Source: an uncultured Clostridia bacterium (GTDB lineage Bacteria; Bacillota; Clostridia; Oscillospirales; Ruminococcaceae). From it: a stretch of 34,197 bases of DNA. Below, one piece after another: positions 1 through 8,848 of the stretch. The position numbers were made by a program, and so were the translations under genes. Location: positions 1-34,197 of the forward strand of contig CANQVE010000026.1 of assembly GCA_947627205.1 (NCBI GenBank), read 5' to 3'. The notes under the pieces were generated by a model, which had not been told where the DNA came from, did not search any database, and saw only the letters and a program-made list of their open reading frames with translations. The first letter of the stretch is position 1. Each line of letters opens with the position of its first letter.

Positions 1-2
1 GG

Positions 3-77
3 GTGTGACAACTTTATTATAACAGATCTCAACCACTTTTTCTATACCTTTTGTCTCACATCTATTGTAACATAACA
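3..77. repeat. 75-bp repeat, left copy (inverted relative to 34123-34197)
   Basis: Positions 3-77 are the exact reverse complement of 34123-34197. Identity stops abruptly at the inner edges (77/78 and 34122/34123), while the outer edges coincide with the ends of the window, so the true repeat may be longer. No ORF is seen within it. It lies just upstream of the rlmB promoter here and of the ilvA promoter at the other end. The simplest reading is a dispersed chromosomal repeat, or the end of an insertion sequence, at which the assembly stopped. Confidence 0.9.
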
Positions 78-106
78 AAATTTATCAGCATATTGTGTTT
101 TTGTTA

Positions 107-135
107 TTGAAAAATTTTTTTATTTGTGCTATAAT
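107..135 (+). promoter_or_regulatory. SigA-type promoter of rlmB
   Basis: The -35 element TTGAAA (107-112) and -10 element TATAAT (130-135) are separated by 17 bp, with an extended TGC just before the -10. Transcription would start near 142. This makes the upstream ATG at 141 unusable and supports the ATG at 177 as the rlmB start. Confidence 0.85.
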
Positions 136-176
136 GAATAATGTATTGTTATGGCTTTCTTTATTTGAGGAAAAAT

Positions 177-911
177 ATGGAAAATAATTCTGAAAATCAG
201 ATCATCTTCGGGCGAAACGCCGTTATGGAAGCACTTCGCTCCGAAAAGGAGATCAACACGGTCTATATACAAAAGGATCTTAAGATCGAGGGGATAGCCT
301 CTCTTGCAAAAGAGCGCGGTGCTGTAGTAAAAATTGTCGGCGCGGAAAAGATAGCTTCTCTTTCGGGAACGCAGAAAAACGGCGGCGTTTGCGCGGAATT
401 GTCTGCGGCGGAATATGCGGAGCTTTCGGATATCCTTGAGGTATCGAAGATAAAAGGAAAGCCTCCTTTTATCGTTATCGCGGACGAGATAGCCGATCCT
501 CATAATCTCGGAGCAATTATCCGAACGGCAGAGGCAGCGGGAGCCGACGGCGTTATTATCCCGAAAAGGCGGAGCGTCGGTCTTAACGCAACGGTGTTCA
601 AGACCTCGGCGGGCGCGGCGGCGTGGATAAAGGTCGCAAGGGTAACAAACCTTGTTGAAACGATAAAGACGCTGAAGAAAAACAATATATGGGTATACGG
701 TATGGAAGCCGACGGAGAGCCTTATGAAAAGGTCGATTTTTCGGGAGGAGCGGCAATTGTCGTCGGCTCTGAGGGCGCGGGGCTTTCAAGGCTGGTGAGA
801 GAAAACTGCGACAGGACGGTTTCACTGCCGATGAACGGAAAAGTAAATTCTCTGAATGCTTCGGTCTCGGCGGGGATACTTATGTACGAAATAATCAAAT
901 ACAGAAAATAA
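177..911 (+). CDS. rlmB: 23S rRNA 2'-O-ribose methyltransferase of the TrmH/SpoU family, RlmB-like
   Basis: A 244-residue SPOUT-class methyltransferase. In this family the enzyme transfers a methyl group from S-adenosylmethionine to the 2'-hydroxyl of a guanosine in the 23S rRNA peptidyl-transferase region. The N-terminal substrate-binding domain opens with FGRNAVMEAL. The C-terminal trefoil-knot domain shows the three SpoU motifs: NLGAIIRTAEAAGADG, VVGSEGAGLS and LNASVSAGILMYE. The start is placed at the ATG at 177 because GAGG (167-170) stands 6 bp upstream and the promoter would begin transcripts near 142. The longer frame from 141 would add 12 residues foreign to the family. The next gene begins 19 bp downstream, probably in one transcript. 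The family is clear, but the exact target nucleotide is inferred from homologues, and a tRNA-modifying TrmH paralogue is not fully excluded. Confidence 0.9.
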   Translation: MENNSENQIIFGRNAVMEALRSEKEINTVYIQKDLKIEGIASLAKERGAVVKIVGAEKIASLSGTQKNGGVCAELSAAEYAELSDILEVSKIKGKPPFIVIADEIADPHNLGAIIRTAEAAGADGVIIPKRRSVGLNATVFKTSAGAAAWIKVARVTNLVETIKTLKKNNIWVYGMEADGEPYEKVDFSGGAAIVVGSEGAGLSRLVRENCDRTVSLPMNGKVNSLNASVSAGILMYEIIKYRK

Positions 912-930
912 TCCAAAGGGAAGTGTTTTT

Positions 931-3729
931 ATGGCAAAAAAGAATTATGATATCGACAATATTCTGAAAGAAGTTGACAACCTGCGGCTGGACGAGTCTG
1001 ACGAAAATTCGGACAAAGACAAAAAAAGCCTTGCGGGATCGCAGAAGAAATCGGGGACAAAGGCTGATAAAAAGCCCGATTTCAGCGTTACACAGGTTAT
1101 AGATCAATATTCCGACAAGAAGAAAGGAGCCGCCGCAAAGCAGTCGTCCGACGGCATAAAGGGAATGACCGAAGAAGCGGAAAGCGATAAAAGAAAACGC
1201 CTTTTTGACGATGAGCCGCGCGGAAAGAAAAAAACCGACGATAAGATATTTCTTGACGGCGGAGACAAAAAGTATTCGGAAAAAGGATCAAAACAGACGT
1301 CCGACAGCGATGAATTCGTTTTCCATACAAAAGAAGATCTCGTTACCACAGATGAAATGAAAAAGCGCAAACAACAGCGCATTGACCAGATAAACGAAGC
1401 TCTTCTTAAGGCTGACATAGAAGCAAAAAGCGACGATGATATGCTGGATCTTATGAATCCTGCAGAAAAGCGCGAGAAAGTTGCGGATATGCTGAGAGCA
1501 GGCGACGAAAAAATTGACAAAAGTGACAAAAGCGATACGGTTTCAATTTCGGATAAAGATCTTAAAAACGCTGCAAAAGAAGAATATGTTATCGAATATA
1601 AGCCCCATGTAAAAGAAACCGATACTCCCGACGAGATACTTGGCGCTTCGGCAAAACAACAGCCGAGCCGCGGAGAAATGCACATAGGCGAATCCATAAC
1701 CGATGCGCTCGATAAAAAGATCGCTGTTGAGAGCGAACAGGAACACGCCGACGATATAAACGGCGAAGTAGAAAACGTATCGGACGACAGCGAAGACGTA
1801 GAAAAAATGCGCGAGGCAAATGATCTTGCACAAAAGCGCAAGCGCAGGATAGCGAATTTTATCCTCGAAGATCCGAGCGAGGAAGAGGATGAATTCAAGC
1901 CGACAAATGATATTCCCAAAGAGAACGAAGAAGAAGATGATGATGATGATGACGCGCCGATCGACCTCGACGACGAAAACGTTATTCGCGAACGTCTGAA
2001 CCGCTCGTCAAAGGGACTGTTCTGGAGGCTCGTCATAACGGGCGTTCTGTTTGCCGCGACGCTTTTCATAAGCATAGTGAACACTGCGAACGTTCAGGAA
2101 CTTGGAGTGCTTGGGGGCGTTATAAGCCTGCGTTCTTCAACCGAAAACTATCTTTATTGTATGCTGACGATAGGCGTTTTATCATTCGGCTCGTGTTCTT
2201 CGGTAATTGCAAACGGATTTTCAAAGTTGTTTAAGAAGCGTCCCGACGGCGATACGCTGTGTGCGGCGGCGCATACGGCGGCGATCGCCGCAATGATACC
2301 GTATCTTTTCAGGATAGATTATACCCAGCTTTCAAGGTCGCATGTCTATCTTGTGGTATCGCTCGCTTTGCTCTGCTTTAACACGCTTTCAAAACTGATA
2401 ACGGTAAAGACCGCACAGAAGAATTTTGAATTCGTTTCGGCTGAGGGTGCTAAATATTTCGCGGACTTCTGCGAAAAAGGAAGCGCCGAACAGCTCGCAA
2501 AGGGAGCAGTTCCGGGTGTTCCGATAACGGCGGCTGTCAGAAAGACCGAAATGCTTAAAGATTTCATTATTTCGACATACTGCGAGGACGCTTCGGACAA
2601 AATAGCGGGAAAAGCGTCTATAGTTACCGTTATAGCGGCAATAATCGCGGCAGTAACAGCGTTTTTCACAAACGGGGATATAGAATGGGCGAACAACCTT
2701 TCATGGAGCTTTACGGTGCTTTCGGCGGTGTGCTGTCTGGGAGCGTCGCTGTCATGCTCGTTGACTGTTACAGTTCCGCTCCTGCTTGCTTCTATAAAAG
2801 GTAAAAAGGATAAATTCGCGATACTCGGATATAATGCCGTAGAAAATTTCAGCGAAACAAACTCAGTGCTTGCAGAAGCGTCCGATCTTTTCCCTCCCGC
2901 GAGCGTAGTAATAAACAATATATGCGGCTATGACAAGCCCTCTGCCCGCGGCGAAGGAAAAGTAAATATTGACGAAGCAATTATCCTCGGAGCAAGCCTT
3001 GCTTATGCTTCGGGAAGCATTCTTTCGGACGCGCTGTTCAATATGCTTGACTATAAGAAAGAGCTTTTAAAACCCGTAAGCGGCACGGTCTATGAAAACA
3101 ACCTCGGAGTTATGGGATGGATAGACAGAAGAAGAGTTCTCCTCGGAACGCGCGAACACATGATAGCTCACGAAATATCCGTTCCGAGCGTAAAGAAAGA
3201 GTCCGCGGCTAATACCAAAAATGATAATGTAATTTATCTTGCCGTCGGAGGAGAAGTCTGCCTGCTCTTTTTCGTATCGGTAAAAGCCGACGAAAGCATA
3301 CAGGAAAAGGTAAACAAACTTTCTGAAGAGGGCATAACGCTTCTGGTAAAATCGGTGGACGGAATGATAACCGCTCCTTTTGTAGAAAATATATTCGGTC
3401 TTTACGAGGGTTCTGTAAAGGTCATACCGTTTGACTGCCATGAGGTATTCAATAACTGCACGAAATTTGTATCGAGCGGAAGCGGGGCGCTTTCCGTTGA
3501 CGGAACATTCTCATCTTTTGCAGAGGGTATCTCTGCGGCAAAAGGGTTACGCGCGAAAATTTCGATCGGCTCTATTATACAGATAATTACGGCGGGACTA
3601 GGCATACTGCTTGCAGTAATATTTATGTTCGCAAAGAATTATAGCATGTTCAACGGACTTTGGATATTGCTGTACGGAGTGATTAGCGCGGCGATAACGA
3701 TAGGCGTTCCGTTTATAAAGCGGTTATGA
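931..3729 (+). CDS. Large membrane protein, P-type-ATPase-like with degenerate catalytic site
   Basis: A 932-residue protein. Residues 1 to about 360 are highly charged, low in complexity and probably cytoplasmic, with an Asp/Glu run near 331-345. A hydrophobic segment starts near residue 363 and further membrane segments follow. From about residue 610 the order of motifs follows a heavy-metal P-type ATPase. A CxL...P-type M4 segment (SCSLTVTVPLLL) is followed by a GYNAVENFSETNSV stretch like the GGEALERL region that precedes the phosphorylation site, then by an N-domain-like RRRVLLGTREHM and an IYLAVGGEV strand. In my hand alignment the invariant DKTGT is replaced by EASDL, with Glu649 at the phosphorylatable Asp. 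No TGD or GDGxND motif is visible. It is therefore probably a pseudo-ATPase with a structural or sensory role. Its stop overlaps the tadA start (ATGA). Confidence 0.6.
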   Translation: MAKKNYDIDNILKEVDNLRLDESDENSDKDKKSLAGSQKKSGTKADKKPDFSVTQVIDQYSDKKKGAAAKQSSDGIKGMTEEAESDKRKRLFDDEPRGKKKTDDKIFLDGGDKKYSEKGSKQTSDSDEFVFHTKEDLVTTDEMKKRKQQRIDQINEALLKADIEAKSDDDMLDLMNPAEKREKVADMLRAGDEKIDKSDKSDTVSISDKDLKNAAKEEYVIEYKPHVKETDTPDEILGASAKQQPSRGEMHIGESITDALDKKIAVESEQEHADDINGEVENVSDDSEDVEKMREANDLAQKRKRRIANFILEDPSEEEDEFKPTNDIPKENEEEDDDDDDAPIDLDDENVIRERLNRSSKGLFWRLVITGVLFAATLFISIVNTANVQELGVLGGVISLRSSTENYLYCMLTIGVLSFGSCSSVIANGFSKLFKKRPDGDTLCAAAHTAAIAAMIPYLFRIDYTQLSRSHVYLVVSLALLCFNTLSKLITVKTAQKNFEFVSAEGAKYFADFCEKGSAEQLAKGAVPGVPITAAVRKTEMLKDFIISTYCEDASDKIAGKASIVTVIAAIIAAVTAFFTNGDIEWANNLSWSFTVLSAVCCLGASLSCSLTVTVPLLLASIKGKKDKFAILGYNAVENFSETNSVLAEASDLFPPASVVINNICGYDKPSARGEGKVNIDEAIILGASLAYASGSILSDALFNMLDYKKELLKPVSGTVYENNLGVMGWIDRRRVLLGTREHMIAHEISVPSVKKESAANTKNDNVIYLAVGGEVCLLFFVSVKADESIQEKVNKLSEEGITLLVKSVDGMITAPFVENIFGLYEGSVKVIPFDCHEVFNNCTKFVSSGSGALSVDGTFSSFAEGISAAKGLRAKISIGSIIQIITAGLGILLAVIFMFAKNYSMFNGLWILLYGVISAAITIGVPFIKRL

Positions 3730-4184
3730 TGCTGACTGACGAGGAATACATGGAAAAAGCGCTTGCGCTGGCAAAAAAGGCTTTTGAAATGGGAGAGATA
3801 CCCGTCGGCGCGATAGTTGTAAACAAAGACGGAGAAATAATCGCTGAAGCCTATAACGAGCGCGAAATGCTTATTTCTCCCACTGCTCATGCGGAGATAC
3901 TCGCCATCGAGCGCGCCGCGAAAGCTCTTAAAAGCAGACGGCTTTCGGACTGTACTCTTTATGTAACGCTCGAACCGTGTCCTATGTGCGCGGGGGCGGT
4001 AATAAACGCCTGTTTAAAGCGCCTTGTTTACGGAGCGTTTGACGAGAAAAACGGCGCCTGCGCTTCGGTAGTGGCATTGTTTGACGAAAAATTTACACAC
4101 ATTCCGCGCGTAAGAAGCAGAGTTCTCGAAGAAAAATGCGGAAAAATACTCTCGGATTTTTTCGGGGATTTGCGCGGGCAATAG
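3726..4184 (+). CDS. tadA: tRNA-specific adenosine deaminase TadA
   Basis: A 152-residue zinc-dependent deaminase that converts the wobble adenosine of tRNA-Arg(ACG) to inosine in the cytoplasm. The zinc-binding HAE motif (in TAHAEILAI) and the PCPMCAGA motif supply the His, the catalytic Glu and the two Cys ligands. Length and motif spacing are typical of TadA. The start overlaps the upstream stop as ATGATG. Either the ATG at 3726 or the one at 3729 could be used, and both are consistent with translational coupling. The 68 bp after the stop contain no recognisable gene. Confidence 0.95.
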   Translation: MMLTDEEYMEKALALAKKAFEMGEIPVGAIVVNKDGEIIAEAYNEREMLISPTAHAEILAIERAAKALKSRRLSDCTLYVTLEPCPMCAGAVINACLKRLVYGAFDEKNGACASVVALFDEKFTHIPRVRSRVLEEKCGKILSDFFGDLRGQ

Positions 4185-4252
4185 AAAACAGGTCATTCGG
4201 AAAGACGCATATTTTTCCGATAATCTAAAATCAGATCGGGGAAAACATCAGA

Positions 4253-5701
4253 ATGGGAGAAAAGCCTAATTCACAGAACAGATACCGTACTCTCGCGGGC
4301 AATATCATAATATTGGGCATAGGACAGTTCAGCTCCAAGCTCCTTGTGTATGTAATGCTGAAATTCTACACAAGTATGCTCGGACCGGCGGGCTATGGCG
4401 ATATGACAAACCTCATAAATGCGGGTGCGCTTCTCATCTCGGTTTTCTCGCTGTCCATCGCAGAGGGCGTATTGCGTTTCGGTCTTGAAAAGAACAACAA
4501 CGGTGGTATGGTGTTTTCTATCGGGATAAATGTTGCGGTGTGCGGGTGCGTTGTATTTGCCGCGTTTGTGCCGCTGGTAGGGCTTATCCCGATGCTTAAA
4601 GGCTATGAATGGATGCTGTTCATCTACGTCCTGGCGGGCGCGGTCAAAGAAGTGTGCGGAATATATGTCAGGGCAAGAGTTTCCGTAAAGCTGTTTGCGG
4701 TAGACGGCATACTGACTACCGTTTCAATGATAGTATTCAACCTTGTTCTGCTCGGAATTTTCGGGCTGGGAATAAACGGTTATATCTGGTCGGTCGTTCT
4801 GAGCAATCTGGCTTCGGTCATTTTCCTCAACATAACGGCAAAACTCTACAAGCGCTATAGACCTGTAGGAAACGACAAAACGCTTTATGTTTCAATGCTC
4901 CGATACAGCATACCGCTTATGCCGACGACGATAATGTGGTGGATAATAAATATGTCGGACGGATTTATGGTCACTTCTTTTATCGGGAGCGACGCAAACG
5001 GTATTTACGGGTTTGCCTATAAATTTCCGAACCTCGCGGCTGTAGTAGTAGGCATTTTTGCGCAGGCATGGCATATGTCTGCCATAACCGAAAGGAACTC
5101 GCGCACCGTTTCAAACTTCTACTCGAATATTTTCAGTATGATGCAGACGGTCGTTTTTATCGCCTGCGCGGGGATAATGCTGATATTAAGACCTGTCATT
5201 ATGCCGTTTTTCGGAACGGAAGAATTCGCTCCTGCATATTTATATGTTCCGACGCTGTTAGGCGCGGTAATTTTCCAGTGCTTCAACAACTTTTTGTCAA
5301 GCATATACGAGGCTTCGAGAAAAACTACCCATGCGCTCATTTCTTCGGCGATAGGCGCGGGAGCTAATATAATTTTAAACCTCCTGCTTATTCCGACTAT
5401 GGGAATAATGGGCGCGGCTGTCGCGACGTTTATGAGCTATCTTATCGTATTTATCTACAGGGTTATAGATACAAAGAAGTTACTTTACATGACGATATAC
5501 TGGCTGAAAATCATTGTAAATATCCTGCTTCTTACGGGCATGGCGTGTTCGATAATGTTTTTAGAGTTCGGTCTGCTGCAGAATGTTATAAATGCGCTCG
5601 TTTTCATTATTATAGTTGCGCTGAACTTTAAGACCTGCATTCAGGCGGTTAGGTTGGTTTTAAACAAGAAAAAGGAAAAGAAAGATGAAACAGTTTCTTG
5701 A
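4253..5701 (+). CDS. Polysaccharide/lipid-linked oligosaccharide flippase (MOP superfamily, Wzx/RfbX-like)
   Basis: A 482-residue integral membrane protein with about 12-14 hydrophobic helices spread over its whole length, starting with NIIILGIGQFSSKLLVYVML. The N-terminus (GPAGYGDMTNLINAGALLIS) and the central SIPLMPTTIMWWIINMSDGF stretch resemble polysaccharide biosynthesis proteins of the MATE-like MOP superfamily. These move undecaprenyl-linked sugars across the membrane. The substrate cannot be told from sequence, and no glycosyltransferase cluster lies nearby. The ribosome binding site is modest: GGGG at 4238-4241, 11 bp from the ATG. The 3' end overlaps rimM by 17 bp, so the two are co-transcribed. 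A lipid II flippase role (MurJ-like) is a less likely alternative. Confidence 0.8.
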   Translation: MGEKPNSQNRYRTLAGNIIILGIGQFSSKLLVYVMLKFYTSMLGPAGYGDMTNLINAGALLISVFSLSIAEGVLRFGLEKNNNGGMVFSIGINVAVCGCVVFAAFVPLVGLIPMLKGYEWMLFIYVLAGAVKEVCGIYVRARVSVKLFAVDGILTTVSMIVFNLVLLGIFGLGINGYIWSVVLSNLASVIFLNITAKLYKRYRPVGNDKTLYVSMLRYSIPLMPTTIMWWIINMSDGFMVTSFIGSDANGIYGFAYKFPNLAAVVVGIFAQAWHMSAITERNSRTVSNFYSNIFSMMQTVVFIACAGIMLILRPVIMPFFGTEEFAPAYLYVPTLLGAVIFQCFNNFLSSIYEASRKTTHALISSAIGAGANIILNLLLIPTMGIMGAAVATFMSYLIVFIYRVIDTKKLLYMTIYWLKIIVNILLLTGMACSIMFLEFGLLQNVINALVFIIIVALNFKTCIQAVRLVLNKKKEKKDETVS

Positions 5702-6194
5702 AATTGCAAAAATAGTTGCCGCTCACGGTATCCGCGGAGAGGTCAAGTGTCAGTATTACTGCGACGCTCCCGAAATTCTCTGCGAGTTTGAAACGCTTTA
5801 TCTGAACAAAGGAAAAACGCCCGTTACGATAACACGCGCTTATGTACACAAAAATGTGGTGATAATAAAGCTCGACGGCGTTGATACTATAGAAGAAGCG
5901 CAAAAGTATATCGGGAAAATGCTTTATATGGACAGAAACGACGTAGAACTTCCAGAGGACGTTTATTTCATACAGGATATCATAGGGCTTACGGTAAAAA
6001 ACGCCGAGACGGGCGAGGTCTACGGGAAAATATCGGACGTTTACCAAAACGGTGCTACTGACGTTTATTCGATAAAGAAAGAAAACGGAAAGGAGCTTAT
6101 GTTTCCGTATATAGACGACGTCGTTAAAAAAATTGACATTGAAGCGGGAGAAATTCTGATAATCCCGCTTGAGGGGCTGTTTGATGAGGATTGA
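5685..6194 (+). CDS. rimM: Ribosome maturation factor RimM
   Basis: A 169-residue 16S rRNA processing factor that binds ribosomal protein uS19 and helps mature the 30S head. The N-terminal RimM domain begins with LEIAKIVAAHGIRGEVKC, the family hallmark. The C-terminal PRC-barrel holds YFIQDIIGLTVK and ELMFPYIDDVVKKID. AAGGAAAAG lies just upstream of the ATG, inside the preceding flippase gene. The trmD start overlaps its 3' end, the normal rimM-trmD arrangement in bacteria. Here, however, trmD is followed by era and not by rplS. Confidence 0.95.
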   Translation: MKQFLEIAKIVAAHGIRGEVKCQYYCDAPEILCEFETLYLNKGKTPVTITRAYVHKNVVIIKLDGVDTIEEAQKYIGKMLYMDRNDVELPEDVYFIQDIIGLTVKNAETGEVYGKISDVYQNGATDVYSIKKENGKELMFPYIDDVVKKIDIEAGEILIIPLEGLFDED

Positions 6195-7146
6195 TATAGC
6201 GACGCTGTTTCCCGATATGTGCGAAAGGGTGTTCGGCGAAAGCATTGTCGGGCGCGGCATTAAAAACGGGTATCTCGAAGTTTATGCGCACAATATCAGA
6301 GATTATACGAACGACAAGCATAAAAACGTTGACGACAAGCCCTTTGGCGGCGGCACGGGAATGGTAATGCAGGCTCAGCCTGTTTATGACTGCATAAAAG
6401 CAATAGCGGCGCTGCACAAGACACCTCCCCGCATAATTTATCTCTCTCCGCAGGGAAAGACGCTGACGCAGGCTAAAATATGCGAGCTTGCAAAAGAAAG
6501 CGGGCTTATTCTTCTTTGCGGGCATTATGAGGGAATAGACGAGAGAGTTATAGAAGAACTTAATGCCGAGGAAATTTCGATAGGAGATTATGTGCTTACG
6601 GGCGGAGAATTGCCCGCGCTTGTGCTTACTGACGCAATAGCACGTTTACAGCCCGGGGTGCTTCCCAACGAGGACGCCTACAGCATAGAGAGCCACTATG
6701 ACGGGCTTCTTGAATATCCGCAATATTCGCGCCCCGAGATATGGAAAGAACGGAAAGTTCCCGAAATATTGCTTTCGGGAGATCATAAACAGGTCGTTGA
6801 ATGGCAGAGGAAAATGTCGCTCGAAAACACCAGAAAAAAGCGCCCCGACTTATACGGGGCGTATATCCAAAAAGCTCTTGAGAGTTTTATTTGCGGTATG
6901 AAAACGGCGTGCGGCATTCCCGATGACATATCATTTTCAACCGTTTCCCTGCCCGAAGAAATGTTAAAACGGGTAAAGCGAGGAAAGCTGAGAATGCTCG
7001 ATATTGATAAGGAAAAGGGAGAATACGTTATTCTGACGGATGAGCAGGAATTACCTAAATTTACGGTAATAATAACCGAAAAACTTTTGAACGGCGTAAA
7101 ATTCAGGCTCTTATACAAACCTAAAAAGGAAGAAACAAATGACTAA
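6184..7146 (+). CDS. trmD: tRNA (guanine-N1-)-methyltransferase TrmD with a C-terminal extension
   Basis: A 320-residue SPOUT enzyme that makes m1G37 in tRNAs to prevent frameshifting. Family motifs are clear: MRIDIATLFPDM at the start, FGGGTGMVMQ, LLCGHYEGIDERV and the knot motif GDYVLTGGELPALVL. The ATG at 6184 is chosen because MRIDIATLFP is the canonical N-terminus; a TTG at 6169 would add five residues. TrmD normally ends soon after the KRPDLYG stretch (here about residues 219-225). This protein continues for about 90 further residues with ILTDEQELPKFTVIITEKLL, an extension I do not recognise. It overlaps rimM by 11 bp and era by 8 bp. Confidence 0.93.
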   Translation: MRIDIATLFPDMCERVFGESIVGRGIKNGYLEVYAHNIRDYTNDKHKNVDDKPFGGGTGMVMQAQPVYDCIKAIAALHKTPPRIIYLSPQGKTLTQAKICELAKESGLILLCGHYEGIDERVIEELNAEEISIGDYVLTGGELPALVLTDAIARLQPGVLPNEDAYSIESHYDGLLEYPQYSRPEIWKERKVPEILLSGDHKQVVEWQRKMSLENTRKKRPDLYGAYIQKALESFICGMKTACGIPDDISFSTVSLPEEMLKRVKRGKLRMLDIDKEKGEYVILTDEQELPKFTVIITEKLLNGVKFRLLYKPKKEETND

Positions 7147-8041
7147 AAACGTTTTTATAGCAATAACAGGCAGACCGAATGCGGGAAAAAGTTCGCTTAC
7201 AAATCTGCTTGTGGGAGAAAAGATATCCATAGTGAGCGAAAAACCGCAGACAACGCGAAACCGTATAAACGGCGTTCTTACAAAGGGAGATACGCAGTTT
7301 GTGTTTATTGATACTCCCGGGTTTTTAAAGCCGCGGACAAAACTTGCCGAACACATGGTAAAAGCCGTCAGGACAAGCGTAGATGATGTTGATGTTGCAA
7401 TTCTTATGGCGGACGCTACTAAAAAACTTTCCGCAGTAGAACAAGAACTCGCGCGGTCGTTTGCTTCTCATAACACAAAGGTCATACTGCTTCTGAACAA
7501 AATTGACCTTGTAAAATCAAAAGAGGAGCTTCTGCCGCTCCTCGACGAATACAGCAAGCTCTACAGCTTTGAGGAAATAATTCCGATAAGCGTTAAAAAG
7601 CGGATAAACACCGAGCTTATTATGCCCCTGCTCGAAAAATATGCAGTTGAGGGAGAGCATTTCTTCCCCGACGACATCGCCACAGACCGCACGGAAAGGT
7701 TTTTATGCAGTGAGCTTATACGCGAAAAGCTCCTTTGGACGATGCAGCAGGAGATCCCCCACGGGACGGCTGTAGACATAGAGAGCTTTTCTTCCCGCAC
7801 AAATAAAAACAACGCCGAAGTCATAGATATCGGCGCGGTAATAATATGCGAAAAACAATCCCACAAGGGAATGATTATCGGAAAAGGCGGAGAACGTCTG
7901 AAACAGATAGGTTCTCTTGCGAGAAAAGATATTGAAGATATGCTCGACGCAAAGGTCAATCTTCAGATCTTTGTAAAAGTAAAGGAAAACTGGCGCGACA
8001 ACGAGCGCTTTATAACCGACAACAAGATAGCCGACGACTAG
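7139..8041 (+). CDS. era: GTPase Era
   Basis: A 300-residue essential GTPase that binds the 3' end of 16S rRNA during 30S assembly. The G domain shows G1 GRPNAGKSS, G3 DTPG and G4 NKID. The C-terminal type II KH domain shows the GxxG loop (IIGKGGERLKQIG), which binds the rRNA tail. Length is typical. The start lies within the end of trmD. The final bases overlap the 3' end of the convergent XRE gene by 4 bp. Confidence 0.96.
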   Translation: MTKNVFIAITGRPNAGKSSLTNLLVGEKISIVSEKPQTTRNRINGVLTKGDTQFVFIDTPGFLKPRTKLAEHMVKAVRTSVDDVDVAILMADATKKLSAVEQELARSFASHNTKVILLLNKIDLVKSKEELLPLLDEYSKLYSFEEIIPISVKKRINTELIMPLLEKYAVEGEHFFPDDIATDRTERFLCSELIREKLLWTMQQEIPHGTAVDIESFSSRTNKNNAEVIDIGAVIICEKQSHKGMIIGKGGERLKQIGSLARKDIEDMLDAKVNLQIFVKVKENWRDNERFITDNKIADD

Positions 8042-8700
8042 AGCTTTTTAAGTTCCTTTTCGACATTTGTAACGACCGAAAACAGCGCGGTGCTTTGCTT
8101 TGGATATTCGCGCTCTATACGGGAGTTTGTTATTTTTTCATCGGCTGTTCCCTCTTTTTCGGCGGTCTTTGCCGCAACGTCTTCGAGGCTAAGCTCTGCA
8201 AGCGTTATTCCCGAAAGGCTCTCACGCGGAACGGAAAACAGGTTTTCGTCGTTTTCCCCGCCCGCGCTGTAGACCATTCTGAATGCACGGTAGACTGCCG
8301 TCAGCATATAGTTTCCGACCGACCTTGCGAGCTTTTGGTTATTGGTTTTCATAAGCAGTGAAAACACGACTTCTAATGCGTTTGTGATCAGCTTTTTTCT
8401 GAGCATTATCCCCGCGGAAGAAGTATTTACAACGGCGTTTTCATTTACTGCACTTTCTTCAAGCTCGGCTTCTTTAACGACTGCGCCGTTTCGAGAATTG
8501 CTTCTTCCGAGCAGATAATCTACGGAAACGTTATAGAAATCCGCTGCCTGTATCAGAAAATCAAGACCGCATTCGCGCTTTCCGTTTTCATAATGCGACA
8601 AAAGCGCCTGGGCAACGCCGAGTTGGTCTGCGGCCTCTTTTTGTCTTAATCCGCGTTCTTTTCTAAGCAGTTTTAAAATTCTCGGAAAATCTTTATTCAT
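8038..8700 (-). CDS. XRE-family transcriptional regulator
   Basis: A 220-residue protein with an N-terminal helix-turn-helix of the XRE/Cro type at residues about 7-65 (RKERGLRQKEAADQLGVAQALLSHYENGKR). It ends in the common FYNVSVDYLLGRS tail of such domains. The remaining 150 residues are unrecognised. They contain a hydrophobic-amphipathic stretch (LITNALEVVFSLLMKTNNQK) that could mediate dimerisation. It is convergent with era and divergent from the histidine phosphatase gene, with GGAGAG upstream of its ATG and its own consensus promoter. Targets are unknown; autoregulation is plausible for the family but no operator is evident. Confidence 0.85.
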   Translation of the reverse strand: MNKDFPRILKLLRKERGLRQKEAADQLGVAQALLSHYENGKRECGLDFLIQAADFYNVSVDYLLGRSNSRNGAVVKEAELEESAVNENAVVNTSSAGIMLRKKLITNALEVVFSLLMKTNNQKLARSVGNYMLTAVYRAFRMVYSAGGENDENLFSVPRESLSGITLAELSLEDVAAKTAEKEGTADEKITNSRIEREYPKQSTALFSVVTNVEKELKKL

Positions 8701-8744
8701 CTTTTTTATCTCTCCAAATTTTCCACATAATATTCACAAAGTAT

Positions 8745-8773
8745 ATTATATTACATTTATTCTTAGATGTAAA
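8745..8773 (-). promoter_or_regulatory. SigA-type promoter of the XRE regulator
   Basis: On the minus strand, -35 TTTACA (8773-8768) and -10 TATAAT (8750-8745) are 17 bp apart. They lie about 45 bp upstream of the ATG at 8700. Confidence 0.75.
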
Positions 8774-8848
8774 GCGTCATATTTAACAAAATTTCGACAT
8801 TTGCATAGGATATAATTCCTAATTATACAACATATAGGAGTGTAGAAA

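Noticed and set aside
1104-2084. Long minus-strand ORF opposite the P-type-ATPase-like gene
   Set aside because: It is a Ser-rich shadow of the charged, repetitive N-terminal coding sequence, with no ribosome binding site or family resemblance.
4185-4252. SRP RNA gene, often found after tadA in Firmicutes
   Set aside because: The gap is only 68 bp and shows no SRP RNA helix or GGAA tetraloop.
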